Shown here piece after piece: positions 1 to 7,326 of a DNA stretch of 13,034 bases (its first letter is position 1; each line of letters starts with the position of its first letter). The notes under the pieces are model-generated. The model was not told the origin of the DNA and ran no database searches. It saw nothing but the letters and a program-made list of their open reading frames with translations. The stretch is from positions 1 through 13,034 of the forward strand of contig DCJD01000002.1 of assembly GCA_002317215.1 (NCBI GenBank). Reading direction: 5' to 3'. The DNA comes from Caryophanales bacterium UBA1709. GTDB lineage: Bacteria; Bacillota_I; Bacilli_A; RFN20; UBA1709. The translations under genes and the position numbers were made by a program.

Positions 1-1
1 T

Positions 2-334
2 ACTAGTGGAGAAAAATGGGATTATATAACAAGTAGTGATACTTTAAGAATTGCCTTTAATAATATAATTCTAAGTCAAATTCCAGAAATTCAATCTCCA
101 TTCTATCCAACACAAACTTATGCTGATAAATATGAATTCTTAGCAGCCGAAATTAATACTGGTGTATATAACAAACAAGCATATAATTTTGAACAAGAAT
201 CTAATGCTAACCCAGTAATCTATAAGTTAGATAATTCAGATGCTGGTTATTCAACTATTACAGATACATATATCTTAACTAAAGAATCATTTAAAGATTT
301 AACTGAATCTTATAGCGATTTGTTTAGCAATTAG
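2..334 (+). CDS. C-terminal part of an unrecognised protein (5' end outside window)
   Basis: An open frame enters from the left edge and ends at TAG 332-334, giving 110 residues with no start inside the window. The visible part is hydrophilic and rich in Ser, Thr, Tyr, Asn and Asp. It has no membrane segment, no cysteine and no motif I recognise. Its ending (DLTESYSDLFSN) carries no sorting signal or anchor. The frame is supported by the hairpin terminator that starts 2 bases after the stop, and by a codon choice like that of the downstream genes. The composition would suit a secreted or surface domain, but that is only an impression. I assign no function. Confidence 0.75.
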   Translation, partial: TSGEKWDYITSSDTLRIAFNNIILSQIPEIQSPFYPTQTYADKYEFLAAEINTGVYNKQAYNFEQESNANPVIYKLDNSDAGYSTITDTYILTKESFKDLTESYSDLFSN

Positions 335-335
335 T

Positions 336-363
336 AAAAACAACACTTAATTGTGTTGTTTTT
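336..363 (+). terminator. Rho-independent terminator after the partial first gene
   Basis: A perfect 11-base inverted repeat (AAAAACAACAC at 336-346 and GTGTTGTTTTT at 353-363) flanks a 6-base loop. The descending arm ends in five T. Because the ascending arm begins with five A, it could also work on the other strand. It starts 2 bases after the TAG of the partial gene and separates it from the operon beginning at 435. Confidence 0.85.
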
Positions 364-386
364 ATATATAATCTAATTTATATAAT
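356..386 (+). promoter_or_regulatory. Candidate promoter for the 435-7695 operon
   Basis: A perfect TATAAT lies at 381-386, about 48 bases before the ATG at 435. The best -35 candidate is TTGTTT at 356-361, which sits inside the terminator arm with a rather long 19-base spacer, so the -35 is weak. A second -10-like TAAAAT at 409-414 would give a leader of about 14 bases that still contains the GGTGA ribosome site at 426-430. I cannot tell which one is used. Confidence 0.5.
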
Positions 387-434
387 AGATATAAATTAGA
401 AATTAAGATAAAATAAATAAAAGACGGTGATGAT

Positions 435-2012
435 ATGAAATACTATGATTTTATAGCAAACGATTCTAAATTAGATGAGATTAATGAATTAGTAAGTAGT
501 TTTTGTGTACCATTAAACTTTTCTAATAAAGATAAGATGCAAATACTAATTTCTATAGAAGAAGTATTTGTTAATATTGCTCATTATGCTTATTATCCAA
601 ATACTGGTAATGTTACTCTTGGCTTAGATAATAAACCTAATCTAGTAATTGAATTTAAAGATCAAGGGATTAAGTTTAATCCATTAGAGAAAGTAAACCC
701 TGATTTAACGAGTGATGCTAGTAAAAGAAGTATTGGTGGACTTGGTATATATATGGTTAAGAAGTATATGGATGAAGTTAGTTATGAATATAGTAATGGA
801 TTTAATATATTGAGACTTGTTAAATATCCTCCATCTAATTCATCTTCTTATAAATTAGATTATACTAATTTAATAATATATTTAGATGGAAGAATTGATA
901 GTGCTAATGCTAATGATATAGAAGAAAAAATTAATAATATTAGAAATGCTAATAGATATGAATCAATCGAATTAGATGCTAAAAACTTAAATTATATAAG
1001 TAGTGCAGGATTAAGAATTATCTTAAGACTTAAAAAAGATGTTAATGATTTAAGAATTAGTAATGTTAATAATGATGTCTATGAGATATTTGAAATGACT
1101 GGATTTAATGAGATGATTAACATTACTAAAGCATATCGTAATATTAGCATCGAAGGGTGCGAGGTAATTGGACAAGGAAGTAATGGGAAAGTATATCGAT
1201 TAGATAACGATACAATCATTAAAGTATATTTAAATCCTTCTTGTTTAGATGATATTAAAAGAGAAAGAGAGTTAGCAAGGAAAGCTTTTGTTCTTGGCAT
1301 TCCAACTGCTATTCCTTATGATGTAGTAAAAGTTAATGAGACATATGGTTCGGTATTTGAATTATTAAATGCTAAATCATTTACAAAATTAATTAATGCT
1401 GATGAATCTAATTTTGATAAATGTGTTGATATGTCAATTGATTTATTAAAAAAGATTCATGGTACTACTATAAATCCAAATGATATGCCAAATGAGAAAG
1501 ATGTTGTTATCGGATGGGTTAATTTCTTAAAAGATTATTTACCAACCACTAAAGCAAATAAATTAATTAAGTTAGTAGAAGATGTACCTACTTGTTATAA
1601 ATTGATGCATGGTGATTATCATATTAAAAATGTTATGCTACAAAATAATGAAGTATTATTAATTGATATGGATACACTATGTTATGGGGATAAAATATTT
1701 GAATTTGCCTCAATGTTTAATGCTTATGATGGATTTAGTTATGGATTAAGAGATGATGAAATAACATTCTTAGGTATTAGAAATGATTTAGCTAAGAAAT
1801 TCTTTATTAAATCATTAGAAAAATACTATAACACAACTGATAAATCTATTATTGATGATGTATATAATAAATCAGCATTAATTGGATATTCAAGAATAAT
1901 GCGTAGAACTATTAGAAGAGATCCTAATAGTCAAAAGGGTAAAGAACTAATAGAACATTGTAAAGAAGAAATAATTAGATTATTAGATGTAGTAGATAAC
2001 TTAAAAGTATAA
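435..2012 (+). CDS. Three-domain fusion: RsbW/SpoIIAB-like ATPase, STAS domain, APH-like kinase
   Basis: Three domains are readable in 525 residues. Residues 1-130 are a GHKL ATPase of the anti-sigma serine-kinase type, with an N-box (E43, N47, then AHYAY), a D76-Q-G78 box and a glycine lid around GGLGIYMVKK (101-110). Residues 140-235 are a STAS domain with ISSAGLR; S190 aligns with the phosphorylated serine of SpoIIAA. Residues 240-525 resemble aminoglycoside/choline phosphotransferases: a glycine loop (IGQGSNGKVYRL, 245-256), K263, the catalytic H392-G-D394-x-H396-x2-N399, and metal-binding D411-M-D413. In the known families the ATPase phosphorylates a STAS partner and thereby controls a sigma factor; here both sit in one chain with a kinase-like C-terminus of unknown substrate. 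No signal peptide or membrane segment is seen, so it is probably cytoplasmic. It is the first gene of the operon, with GGTGA 4 bases before the ATG. Domain assignment is firm; function is inferred. Confidence 0.9.
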   Translation: MKYYDFIANDSKLDEINELVSSFCVPLNFSNKDKMQILISIEEVFVNIAHYAYYPNTGNVTLGLDNKPNLVIEFKDQGIKFNPLEKVNPDLTSDASKRSIGGLGIYMVKKYMDEVSYEYSNGFNILRLVKYPPSNSSSYKLDYTNLIIYLDGRIDSANANDIEEKINNIRNANRYESIELDAKNLNYISSAGLRIILRLKKDVNDLRISNVNNDVYEIFEMTGFNEMINITKAYRNISIEGCEVIGQGSNGKVYRLDNDTIIKVYLNPSCLDDIKRERELARKAFVLGIPTAIPYDVVKVNETYGSVFELLNAKSFTKLINADESNFDKCVDMSIDLLKKIHGTTINPNDMPNEKDVVIGWVNFLKDYLPTTKANKLIKLVEDVPTCYKLMHGDYHIKNVMLQNNEVLLIDMDTLCYGDKIFEFASMFNAYDGFSYGLRDDEITFLGIRNDLAKKFFIKSLEKYYNTTDKSIIDDVYNKSALIGYSRIMRRTIRRDPNSQKGKELIEHCKEEIIRLLDVVDNLKV

Positions 2013-2023
2013 AGGAGAATAAT

Positions 2024-2317
2024 ATGGAAATTATTAAAGAATTAAATGATAAAACTTTAGTATTGAGATTAAACGGACGACTTGATACCAATACTAGTTC
2101 TTCTTTAGAACTCTTAAGTAATGAGTTAGATGATATTACTAAACTAATTCTAGATTTTAATAAATTAGAATATGTAAGTAGTGCAGGACTTAGAGTATTA
2201 TTATCATTCCAAAAGATTATGAATAATAAAGGAAGTATGGAATTAATTAATGTAAATAGTGATATCTATGAAATATTAGAAATGACTGGCTTTACATCAA
2301 TATTAAATATTAGATAG
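2024..2317 (+). CDS. Stand-alone STAS-domain protein (anti-anti-sigma factor type)
   Basis: This 97-residue protein is a complete single STAS domain, the usual length for SpoIIAA/RsbV-type anti-anti-sigma factors. It has an N-terminal beta strand (LVLRLNGRLD), the conserved loop YVSSAGLR at 50-57 with S53 at the phospho-acceptor position, and a C-terminal helix region (IYEILEMTGF). About half of the residues from the loop onward match the STAS domain inside the preceding gene product, so the two are probably duplicates. It starts 11 bases after the previous stop, with AAAGGAGA at 2011-2018 overlapping that stop. In this family, phosphorylation by an RsbW-like kinase turns off binding to it; the fused ATPase next door is the obvious partner. 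No sigma factor is visible here, so its target is unknown. Confidence 0.9.
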   Translation: MEIIKELNDKTLVLRLNGRLDTNTSSSLELLSNELDDITKLILDFNKLEYVSSAGLRVLLSFQKIMNNKGSMELINVNSDIYEILEMTGFTSILNIR

Positions 2318-2326
2318 GAGATAATT

Positions 2327-2950
2327 ATGCTACATATAATTGACCACCCATTAATTAAAACAAAACTTAATATGATGCGAGATGAAAATACTGATCATAA
2401 ACAATTTAAACAATTATTAGATGAGATAGCTAGTTTAATGACTTATGAAGTATTTAAAGATTTAAAAGTAGTCAATAAAGGAACTATCAAAACTCCAACT
2501 AATTGTGAAATTGATAAACTAAGATTAGAAAAAGATATTATTATAGTTCCTATATTAAGAGCTGGTATTGGAATGAGCAATGGCGTTGCTAATATGTTAC
2601 CTGCCGCTAGAATTGGTCATATTGGTTTATATCGTGATGAAAAAACATTAAAACCAGTGGAATATTTCTGCAAAATGCCAACTGTAGATAATCCACTTGT
2701 TCTAATATGTGATCCAATGCTTGCTACTGGAGGAAGTGCCTCGGAAGCTATTAGTATATTAAAAGAAAAAGGATATAAAGATATTCGCTTGCTATGTTTA
2801 GTAGGTGTTAAAGAAGGGGTGGATAAAGTATTATCAACTCATCCTGAAACAGAAATATATTTAGCAAGTTTAGATGAGAAGTTAAACGATAAAGGATATA
2901 TATTACCAGGTTTAGGAGATGCTGGTGATAGAATATTCGGAACACTTTAA
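2327..2950 (+). CDS. upp: Uracil phosphoribosyltransferase
   Basis: The enzyme makes UMP and pyrophosphate from uracil and PRPP (pyrimidine salvage, cytoplasmic). The 207 residues match the usual length of about 208. Visible landmarks are the N-terminal HPLI...K region, VPILRAG at 74-80, the family-typical VEYF at 111-114, the PRPP-binding motif CDPMLATGGS at 128-137, and the uracil-site ending YILPGLGDAGDRIFGT at 191-206. All are as expected for active enzymes. The start is fixed by TAGGAG 7 bases upstream, which shares its TAG with the stop of the preceding STAS gene, so translation is probably coupled. No attenuator or PyrR-type leader is seen, and the gene lies inside the operon with no promoter of its own. 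Confidence 0.97.
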   Translation: MLHIIDHPLIKTKLNMMRDENTDHKQFKQLLDEIASLMTYEVFKDLKVVNKGTIKTPTNCEIDKLRLEKDIIIVPILRAGIGMSNGVANMLPAARIGHIGLYRDEKTLKPVEYFCKMPTVDNPLVLICDPMLATGGSASEAISILKEKGYKDIRLLCLVGVKEGVDKVLSTHPETEIYLASLDEKLNDKGYILPGLGDAGDRIFGTL

Positions 2951-2964
2951 TTAAAGGAGATAAT

Positions 2965-4161
2965 ATGGAAAAAACTCATAAATTTGAAAGTGAAGCAAAG
3001 CTTACACTTCTTGAAGCGATTGGGATTATTATTGGACATGGAGTAGGGGCTGGAATATTAGCGGTTCCTTATCTTGCTAGTTCAGTAAATTGGTGGAATT
3101 TTGCTTGGATTATTTTAACCGCATATTTTGTTAGCACACTATTACATTTAATGATTGCCGAATTATCATATAACAATAATGGGGCAATGTTTGTTAGATG
3201 TCTACAAAACTTATTTGGTGGAAGAATTAAACAAATTCTAACAATAATATGTTTCGTCTTGCTTACATTAAATGTATTAGTAAGTTGTTGTACTTATACT
3301 AGTGGAGGAGGAGCGGCGATTGGCAAACTAATCAGCGCTTTATCTAAAGGAAATTGGCAACCAAATGACTTGGTATGTTCGATAATCTTTTATGTATTTT
3401 GTGCATTAGTAGTATTCTTTGGAATGAAGATGGTTGGAATTTGCGAGAAGTATTGTACTTTCGCTATGGCCATAATAATGGTTATTTTAATTACAGCTTG
3501 TTGTTTAGCAAGTTCTCATTATGGTTTAGTTACTAATATGCCATTAGAAACTAAGAAAGCTCTTGGATTATTTGGTACTATTAGTTTTGCTTTATCCGCT
3601 GTTATGTCTGTCCCTCAAGCTGTTAAAGGTTTGCAAGGAGATAAGAAACTAATTCGTTTATCAATTATATGTGGTATAGGAATTACTACTCTACTTGTAA
3701 TTATCTTAACTTTAATTACTATTATTACTTGTCCAGTAGGCACTATCTTGGAAGATAGTGATGCTATTAGTGATATATCTGTCCAGATTGGTGGATGGGT
3801 TGGTGTAGTTGGATTTATTTTCACTATATTTGCTATGGCAACTAGTTATTGGGCAAACAGTTTAGATTTAAGAGATATTATTCATGAACAAACTAATTTA
3901 GGTTTAAGAACAAGTTATATCTTGTGTACATTACCTTGTTTATTATTATCGTTTATAATGATACTTCCATTTGTTAAGTTAACAGTATTAAGTGGAGCAA
4001 TTCAAATATTTGCTGCACTTGGCATTGTTGTTGCTTATCATTTCTCTAGAAAAAGAGTTGGAAGTAGTCCATTAATTGGTATATTTGGAAGTTTACCATT
4101 CCAAATAGCTGTATTATTATTCAATATGCTTGCTACTATTGGCGAGTTGCTTGTATTATAG
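2965..4161 (+). CDS. Amino acid permease, aromatic amino acid (Trp/Tyr) permease-like
   Basis: This 398-residue integral membrane protein has about 11 hydrophobic segments, at roughly 15-37, 43-65, 91-109, 135-157, 165-182, 198-219, 232-255, 274-298, 315-336, 341-362 and 370-398. The first segment carries an unwound-helix motif (GHGVGAGILAVPYLAS, 24-39) like the GxGxxxLP region of the AAAP/APC superfamily, closest to the hydroxy/aromatic amino acid permeases (TnaB/Mtr/TyrP type, Trp_Tyr_perm). Such proteins import amino acids by proton symport. The actual substrate cannot be read from sequence, and Trp or Tyr is only the family default. It follows upp by 14 bases with AAAGGAGA as ribosome site, and the antiporter gene follows 12 bases later. 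Confidence 0.85.
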   Translation: MEKTHKFESEAKLTLLEAIGIIIGHGVGAGILAVPYLASSVNWWNFAWIILTAYFVSTLLHLMIAELSYNNNGAMFVRCLQNLFGGRIKQILTIICFVLLTLNVLVSCCTYTSGGGAAIGKLISALSKGNWQPNDLVCSIIFYVFCALVVFFGMKMVGICEKYCTFAMAIIMVILITACCLASSHYGLVTNMPLETKKALGLFGTISFALSAVMSVPQAVKGLQGDKKLIRLSIICGIGITTLLVIILTLITIITCPVGTILEDSDAISDISVQIGGWVGVVGFIFTIFAMATSYWANSLDLRDIIHEQTNLGLRTSYILCTLPCLLLSFIMILPFVKLTVLSGAIQIFAALGIVVAYHFSRKRVGSSPLIGIFGSLPFQIAVLLFNMLATIGELLVL

Positions 4162-4173
4162 GAGGATAAAATT

Positions 4174-5157
4174 ATGGTATTAAATGCATGGACGTTTGGA
4201 GGATTAGCTGGTGCGATATTCTTATTTATTATTGGTCTAGTCTTAATTATTAAAGGTGGAGATTATTTTGTTGATGCCGCAGTCTGGGTTGCTGATGTAT
4301 TAAAGATTCCTAAGTTTTTAATTGGGGCTACTATTGTAAGCCTAGCCACTACTTTACCAGAACTTTTAGTTTCTAGTTTTGCAGTAGCAGCTGGTAAACT
4401 TGATACTGGAATTGGAAATGCTGTAGGATCTGTTACAGCTAATACTGGATTGATTCTTGCTTTATCAGCAATATTTGTTAGTGGAACAGTTAATAAAAAA
4501 GAATTTGGTATTAAATCAATTATTATTTTAACTACTATCTTAATTTTATTTGTTACAACATTTACAACTCATATGTTTACATTAATTCCAAGTTTTATAT
4601 TATTTGGAATTCTAGGATTTTATATTTATATTACAATCAAACTTGCTAAAGAAGGAAATGATGAAAAGTTTGAAGATGTTGAAGTTAATAAAAAAGCAAT
4701 AATTATTAATATTATTAAGTTTATTGGTGGGGCTGTTGGTATTGTTATTGGTGCTCAATTACTTGTAGATAATTCAACGGTAATTGCTTTAAGCCTTGGT
4801 GTAAGTGAAGGTATTATTGCAATTACTATTGTAGCAATTGGAACTAGTTTACCAGAACTTGTTACAACAATAACTAGTATTGTTAAAAAACAAGGAAGTC
4901 TAGGAGTCGGAAATATTATTGGAGCTAATACTATTGATTTAGTTTTAATATTACCTATTTGTAGTTTTATTAGTAAAGGAAAATTAGATGTTTCTCCTCA
5001 AGCATATATTTTAGATATTCCAGCTTGTGCAATCATATTATGTATTGCTATTATTCCAACATTAATTAAAGGAAAGTTTTCAAAAGTTCAAGGTTTTGCA
5101 ATGCTTGGATCATATTTAACTTATGTAGCATTAGCAGCAATTTATTTTGGAGCATAA
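4174..5157 (+). CDS. Calcium/sodium antiporter family protein (CaCA, YrbG-like)
   Basis: This 327-residue membrane protein has the internal duplication typical of the Ca2+:cation antiporter family. The first alpha-repeat (about 50-97) holds SLATTLPELLVS with E63, then GNAVGSVTANTG. The second (about 212-260) holds AIGTSLPELVTT with E228, then GNIIGANTIDLV. The two acidic residues are the expected ion ligands. The repeats are joined by a short charged loop (about 158-173) rather than the large regulatory loop of eukaryotic exchangers. The likely role is export of Ca2+ (or another cation) against Na+ across the cytoplasmic membrane. The first repeat has Ala-Thr-Thr where many members have Gly-Thr-Ser, so ion preference is uncertain. 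TAGGAGG at 4159-4165 gives its start and overlaps the permease stop codon. Confidence 0.88.
   Translation: MVLNAWTFGGLAGAIFLFIIGLVLIIKGGDYFVDAAVWVADVLKIPKFLIGATIVSLATTLPELLVSSFAVAAGKLDTGIGNAVGSVTANTGLILALSAIFVSGTVNKKEFGIKSIIILTTILILFVTTFTTHMFTLIPSFILFGILGFYIYITIKLAKEGNDEKFEDVEVNKKAIIINIIKFIGGAVGIVIGAQLLVDNSTVIALSLGVSEGIIAITIVAIGTSLPELVTTITSIVKKQGSLGVGNIIGANTIDLVLILPICSFISKGKLDVSPQAYILDIPACAIILCIAIIPTLIKGKFSKVQGFAMLGSYLTYVALAAIYFGA
5148..5152 (+). promoter_or_regulatory. Ribosome-binding site that decides the start of the flavoprotein gene
   Basis: TGGAG at 5148-5152 lies 6 bases before ATG 5159, the normal distance. This favours ATG 5159 over the in-frame TTG at 5147, which would overlap the ribosome site itself and add four residues ahead of the natural MKVCIIGAG start of the dinucleotide-binding fold. 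Confidence 0.7.
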
Positions 5158-5158
5158 G

Positions 5159-6367
5159 ATGAAAGTTTGTATTATAGGAGCAGGAGTTAGTGGATTAATT
5201 AGTGCTATTGAGCTTGGAAAAAGTAATGATGTTAGTATTGATATTTATGAGAAAAATATCAAAGCAGCAAGAAAATTATTAGCAAGTGGAAACGGCAGAT
5301 GTAATATAACTAACTGTTATTTAAGTAAGGATTCTTATAATAATCCTTCTTTTGCATCCTATATATTAAAAGATTATTCCTATATTTATGATTATTTAAC
5401 TAATCTTGGATTGTTATTAACAAGTCCTGATGAATGTGGAAGAGTATATCCAATTTCTTATAATTCTAATACGGTATATGATTGTTTAATGGATAATATT
5501 AATAAGAAGAATACTAAGATTATTTATTCTACTTATATTGATAATATTGTTAAAAAAGATAACAAATATATTGTTAATAATACTGAATATGATTATGTTA
5601 TTGTTTCTATTGGTTCAATGGCTGATGAAAAATATGAACATAATAAATTAGAAGAATGTTTAATTAAACTTGGTTTAACATACACTAAAACATATCCTAG
5701 TTTATCGAGTCTTGTTGTTGATAAGAATAATAATGAGATTGATGGAGTTAGAGTTAAATGTAAAGCAAGATTAGATGTTGATGAGGAAAGCTTTGAAAAT
5801 AGTGGAGAATTAATCTTTAAAAAGAATGAAGTTGGTGGGATTATGGTTATGGAACTTAGCCATATTCTAAATAATATTCGTCGATCTAGAAAGATTAATA
5901 AAGCGACTATCCATTTTGATTTATTACCAGAAGATGGGTTTAGTTATCAAAAACATAATTATATTGATGATAAATATAACAAGTTAAAAGATGACTATAA
6001 AACATTAAATGGAATATTTGTAAGAAAATTAAGTAAAGAAATTATTAGAAGAGCTAATGAATATGATAAATCGCAAAAATCTTTAGATAAAGCAATTCGC
6101 ATTACTTCAAGATCAGCGATATTAAATAATATTATTCATGATTTTTCATATACTATTAATTTAAATTCAAAACCATCTATGTACCATGTTATATGTGGTG
6201 GCATTGATCTTAAAAATATTACTAATACTTTAGAATCTAAACGCAATAAAAAATTATATTGTGGTGGAGAAGTTATTGATATTAATGGTAATTGTGGAGG
6301 GTATAATATTAGTTTTGCAATTAGTAGTGGATTAGTGATTGCGAAATCAATATTAGAAAATAGATAA
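5159..6367 (+). CDS. HI0933/YhiN/BaiN-like FAD-dependent oxidoreductase
   Basis: This 402-residue flavoprotein begins directly with a Rossmann dinucleotide motif (IIGAGVSGL, G7-x-G9-x2-G12), with an acidic strand end at IYEKN (29-33) that suits binding of the FAD ribose. It then has the family hallmark ASGNGRCNITN (42-52). The C-terminus holds the second hallmark, GGEVIDINGNCGGYN (369-383), followed by a helix over the flavin (FAISSGL). Both hallmarks and the length fit the HI0933-like family, which includes E. coli YhiN and the NAD(P)/FAD oxidoreductase BaiN. The cellular substrate of most members is unknown, so I give no gene symbol. The ATG lies 1 base after the antiporter stop and its own stop overlaps the next ATG (TAATG), so it is translationally coupled on both sides. 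Confidence 0.9.
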   Translation: MKVCIIGAGVSGLISAIELGKSNDVSIDIYEKNIKAARKLLASGNGRCNITNCYLSKDSYNNPSFASYILKDYSYIYDYLTNLGLLLTSPDECGRVYPISYNSNTVYDCLMDNINKKNTKIIYSTYIDNIVKKDNKYIVNNTEYDYVIVSIGSMADEKYEHNKLEECLIKLGLTYTKTYPSLSSLVVDKNNNEIDGVRVKCKARLDVDEESFENSGELIFKKNEVGGIMVMELSHILNNIRRSRKINKATIHFDLLPEDGFSYQKHNYIDDKYNKLKDDYKTLNGIFVRKLSKEIIRRANEYDKSQKSLDKAIRITSRSAILNNIIHDFSYTINLNSKPSMYHVICGGIDLKNITNTLESKRNKKLYCGGEVIDINGNCGGYNISFAISSGLVIAKSILENR

Positions 6368-7314
6368 TGAAGAAGAAAATACTAGTTTTAGGATTATTAC
6401 TTGTACTAATTAGTGGATGCAAAAATAAAGAAGAAACAATTACATTCTCTAATTTTGAATCAATTAAAGTAAATCTATCATATAAAGCAAATAAATCTAT
6501 TGAGATAGATGATAGTATTTTAAGTGAAAAAATATCTACCGATAGCTTTATTTTATATATCTATACTAATGGGTGCAGCAGTTGTGAAATGTTTGAAAGT
6601 AGATGCTTAAATCCTTATATTACTAGTAATTTAGTTGATATATATAAGATTGATTATTCGAAATTAAATAATTTAATTCCTTCTCCTTCCTCCTATCAAA
6701 CTAATCCTAGATTAGTCTTTATTAGTAATGGAAATATAGTAAATCAGATAAGTATTAATCAAGATGAAAAGTTGTTTAATGATCCAACTTATTTTACTAA
6801 TTATCTAGATAGTCATATTATTAAATCTAATCGAATAGTAATTAATGATGCTAATGATATAAATGAATTAATTAATAGTAATAGTGTTATATATTATGGA
6901 TGGAAAGCATGTGGAGATTGTAGTTATTTAGAAAGACATGAAATGATTAATATTGATTATGACTCATCTTATTCATCTTATTATTATTTTGATGTAGATG
7001 AATATAGAAAAGATGGGAATAATACTAATAAATGGTCTAATTTTGTAGATATGACTTTAATGAATATAAATTCTAATTTAGGTAAAGTACCTACTATTAT
7101 TAAATATAATAATAGTAATGTAGCAGATTATGTTATATATTTTAATGATATTTTAGATACAAATAATGATAAAATAAAAGTAATCCAAACCAGTTATAAT
7201 GATTCTGGTAATATTGTTGGGAAAGAATTTGATACATATCTAGATTATCAAAATCAAACTAATAGTTATCATAAAGAAAAGTTACTTACATTTTTCAATA
7301 ATTATGTTAGATAG
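6367..7314 (+). CDS. Lipoprotein with two thioredoxin-like CxxC units
   Basis: Residues 1-17 form a lipoprotein signal peptide (MKKK, hydrophobic stretch, LISG) and C18 is the lipidation site, so the protein should sit on the outer face of the membrane. Two thioredoxin-like halves follow. The first has FILYIYTNGC-SSC with C70 and C73, and a candidate cis-proline at P114 (NPRLVFI). The second has VIYYGWKAC-GDC with C182 and C185, and P242 (VPTIIKY). The spacing between CxxC and cis-Pro (41 and 57 residues) is compatible with thioredoxin folds, though both are divergent. A role in extracytoplasmic thiol-disulfide exchange is an inference from the motifs. The gene overlaps its upstream neighbour by 1 base and has no clear ribosome site of its own, so it relies on coupling. 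A superoxide reductase gene follows after 12 bases. Confidence 0.78.
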   Translation: MKKKILVLGLLLVLISGCKNKEETITFSNFESIKVNLSYKANKSIEIDDSILSEKISTDSFILYIYTNGCSSCEMFESRCLNPYITSNLVDIYKIDYSKLNNLIPSPSSYQTNPRLVFISNGNIVNQISINQDEKLFNDPTYFTNYLDSHIIKSNRIVINDANDINELINSNSVIYYGWKACGDCSYLERHEMINIDYDSSYSSYYYFDVDEYRKDGNNTNKWSNFVDMTLMNINSNLGKVPTIIKYNNSNVADYVIYFNDILDTNNDKIKVIQTSYNDSGNIVGKEFDTYLDYQNQTNSYHKEKLLTFFNNYVR

Positions 7315-7326
7315 GAGGTATAGATT

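Noticed and set aside
1079..1300. Antisense open frame of 73 codons inside the fusion gene
   Set aside because: It lies entirely opposite the STAS/kinase coding region, has no ribosome site and no recognisable domain; it is a by-product of the sense codons.
3615..3824. Antisense open frame inside the amino acid permease gene
   Set aside because: It is fully covered by a clear membrane protein frame on the + strand; its Ile/Thr/Pro-rich composition is a mirror of the sense strand.
4324..4458. Unusual first alpha-repeat of the antiporter (Ala-Thr-Thr in place of Gly-Thr-Ser; SVTANTG in place of the common SN motif)
   Set aside because: I considered this as a changed ion specificity. Both key glutamates are kept and similar variants seem familiar from low-GC Gram-positive homologs, so I do not list it as novel.
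5147..5158. TTG at 5147 as start of the flavoprotein gene
   Set aside because: It would place the start inside the ribosome site and inside the upstream gene; ATG 5159 is correctly spaced from TGGAG and begins the nucleotide-binding fold directly.
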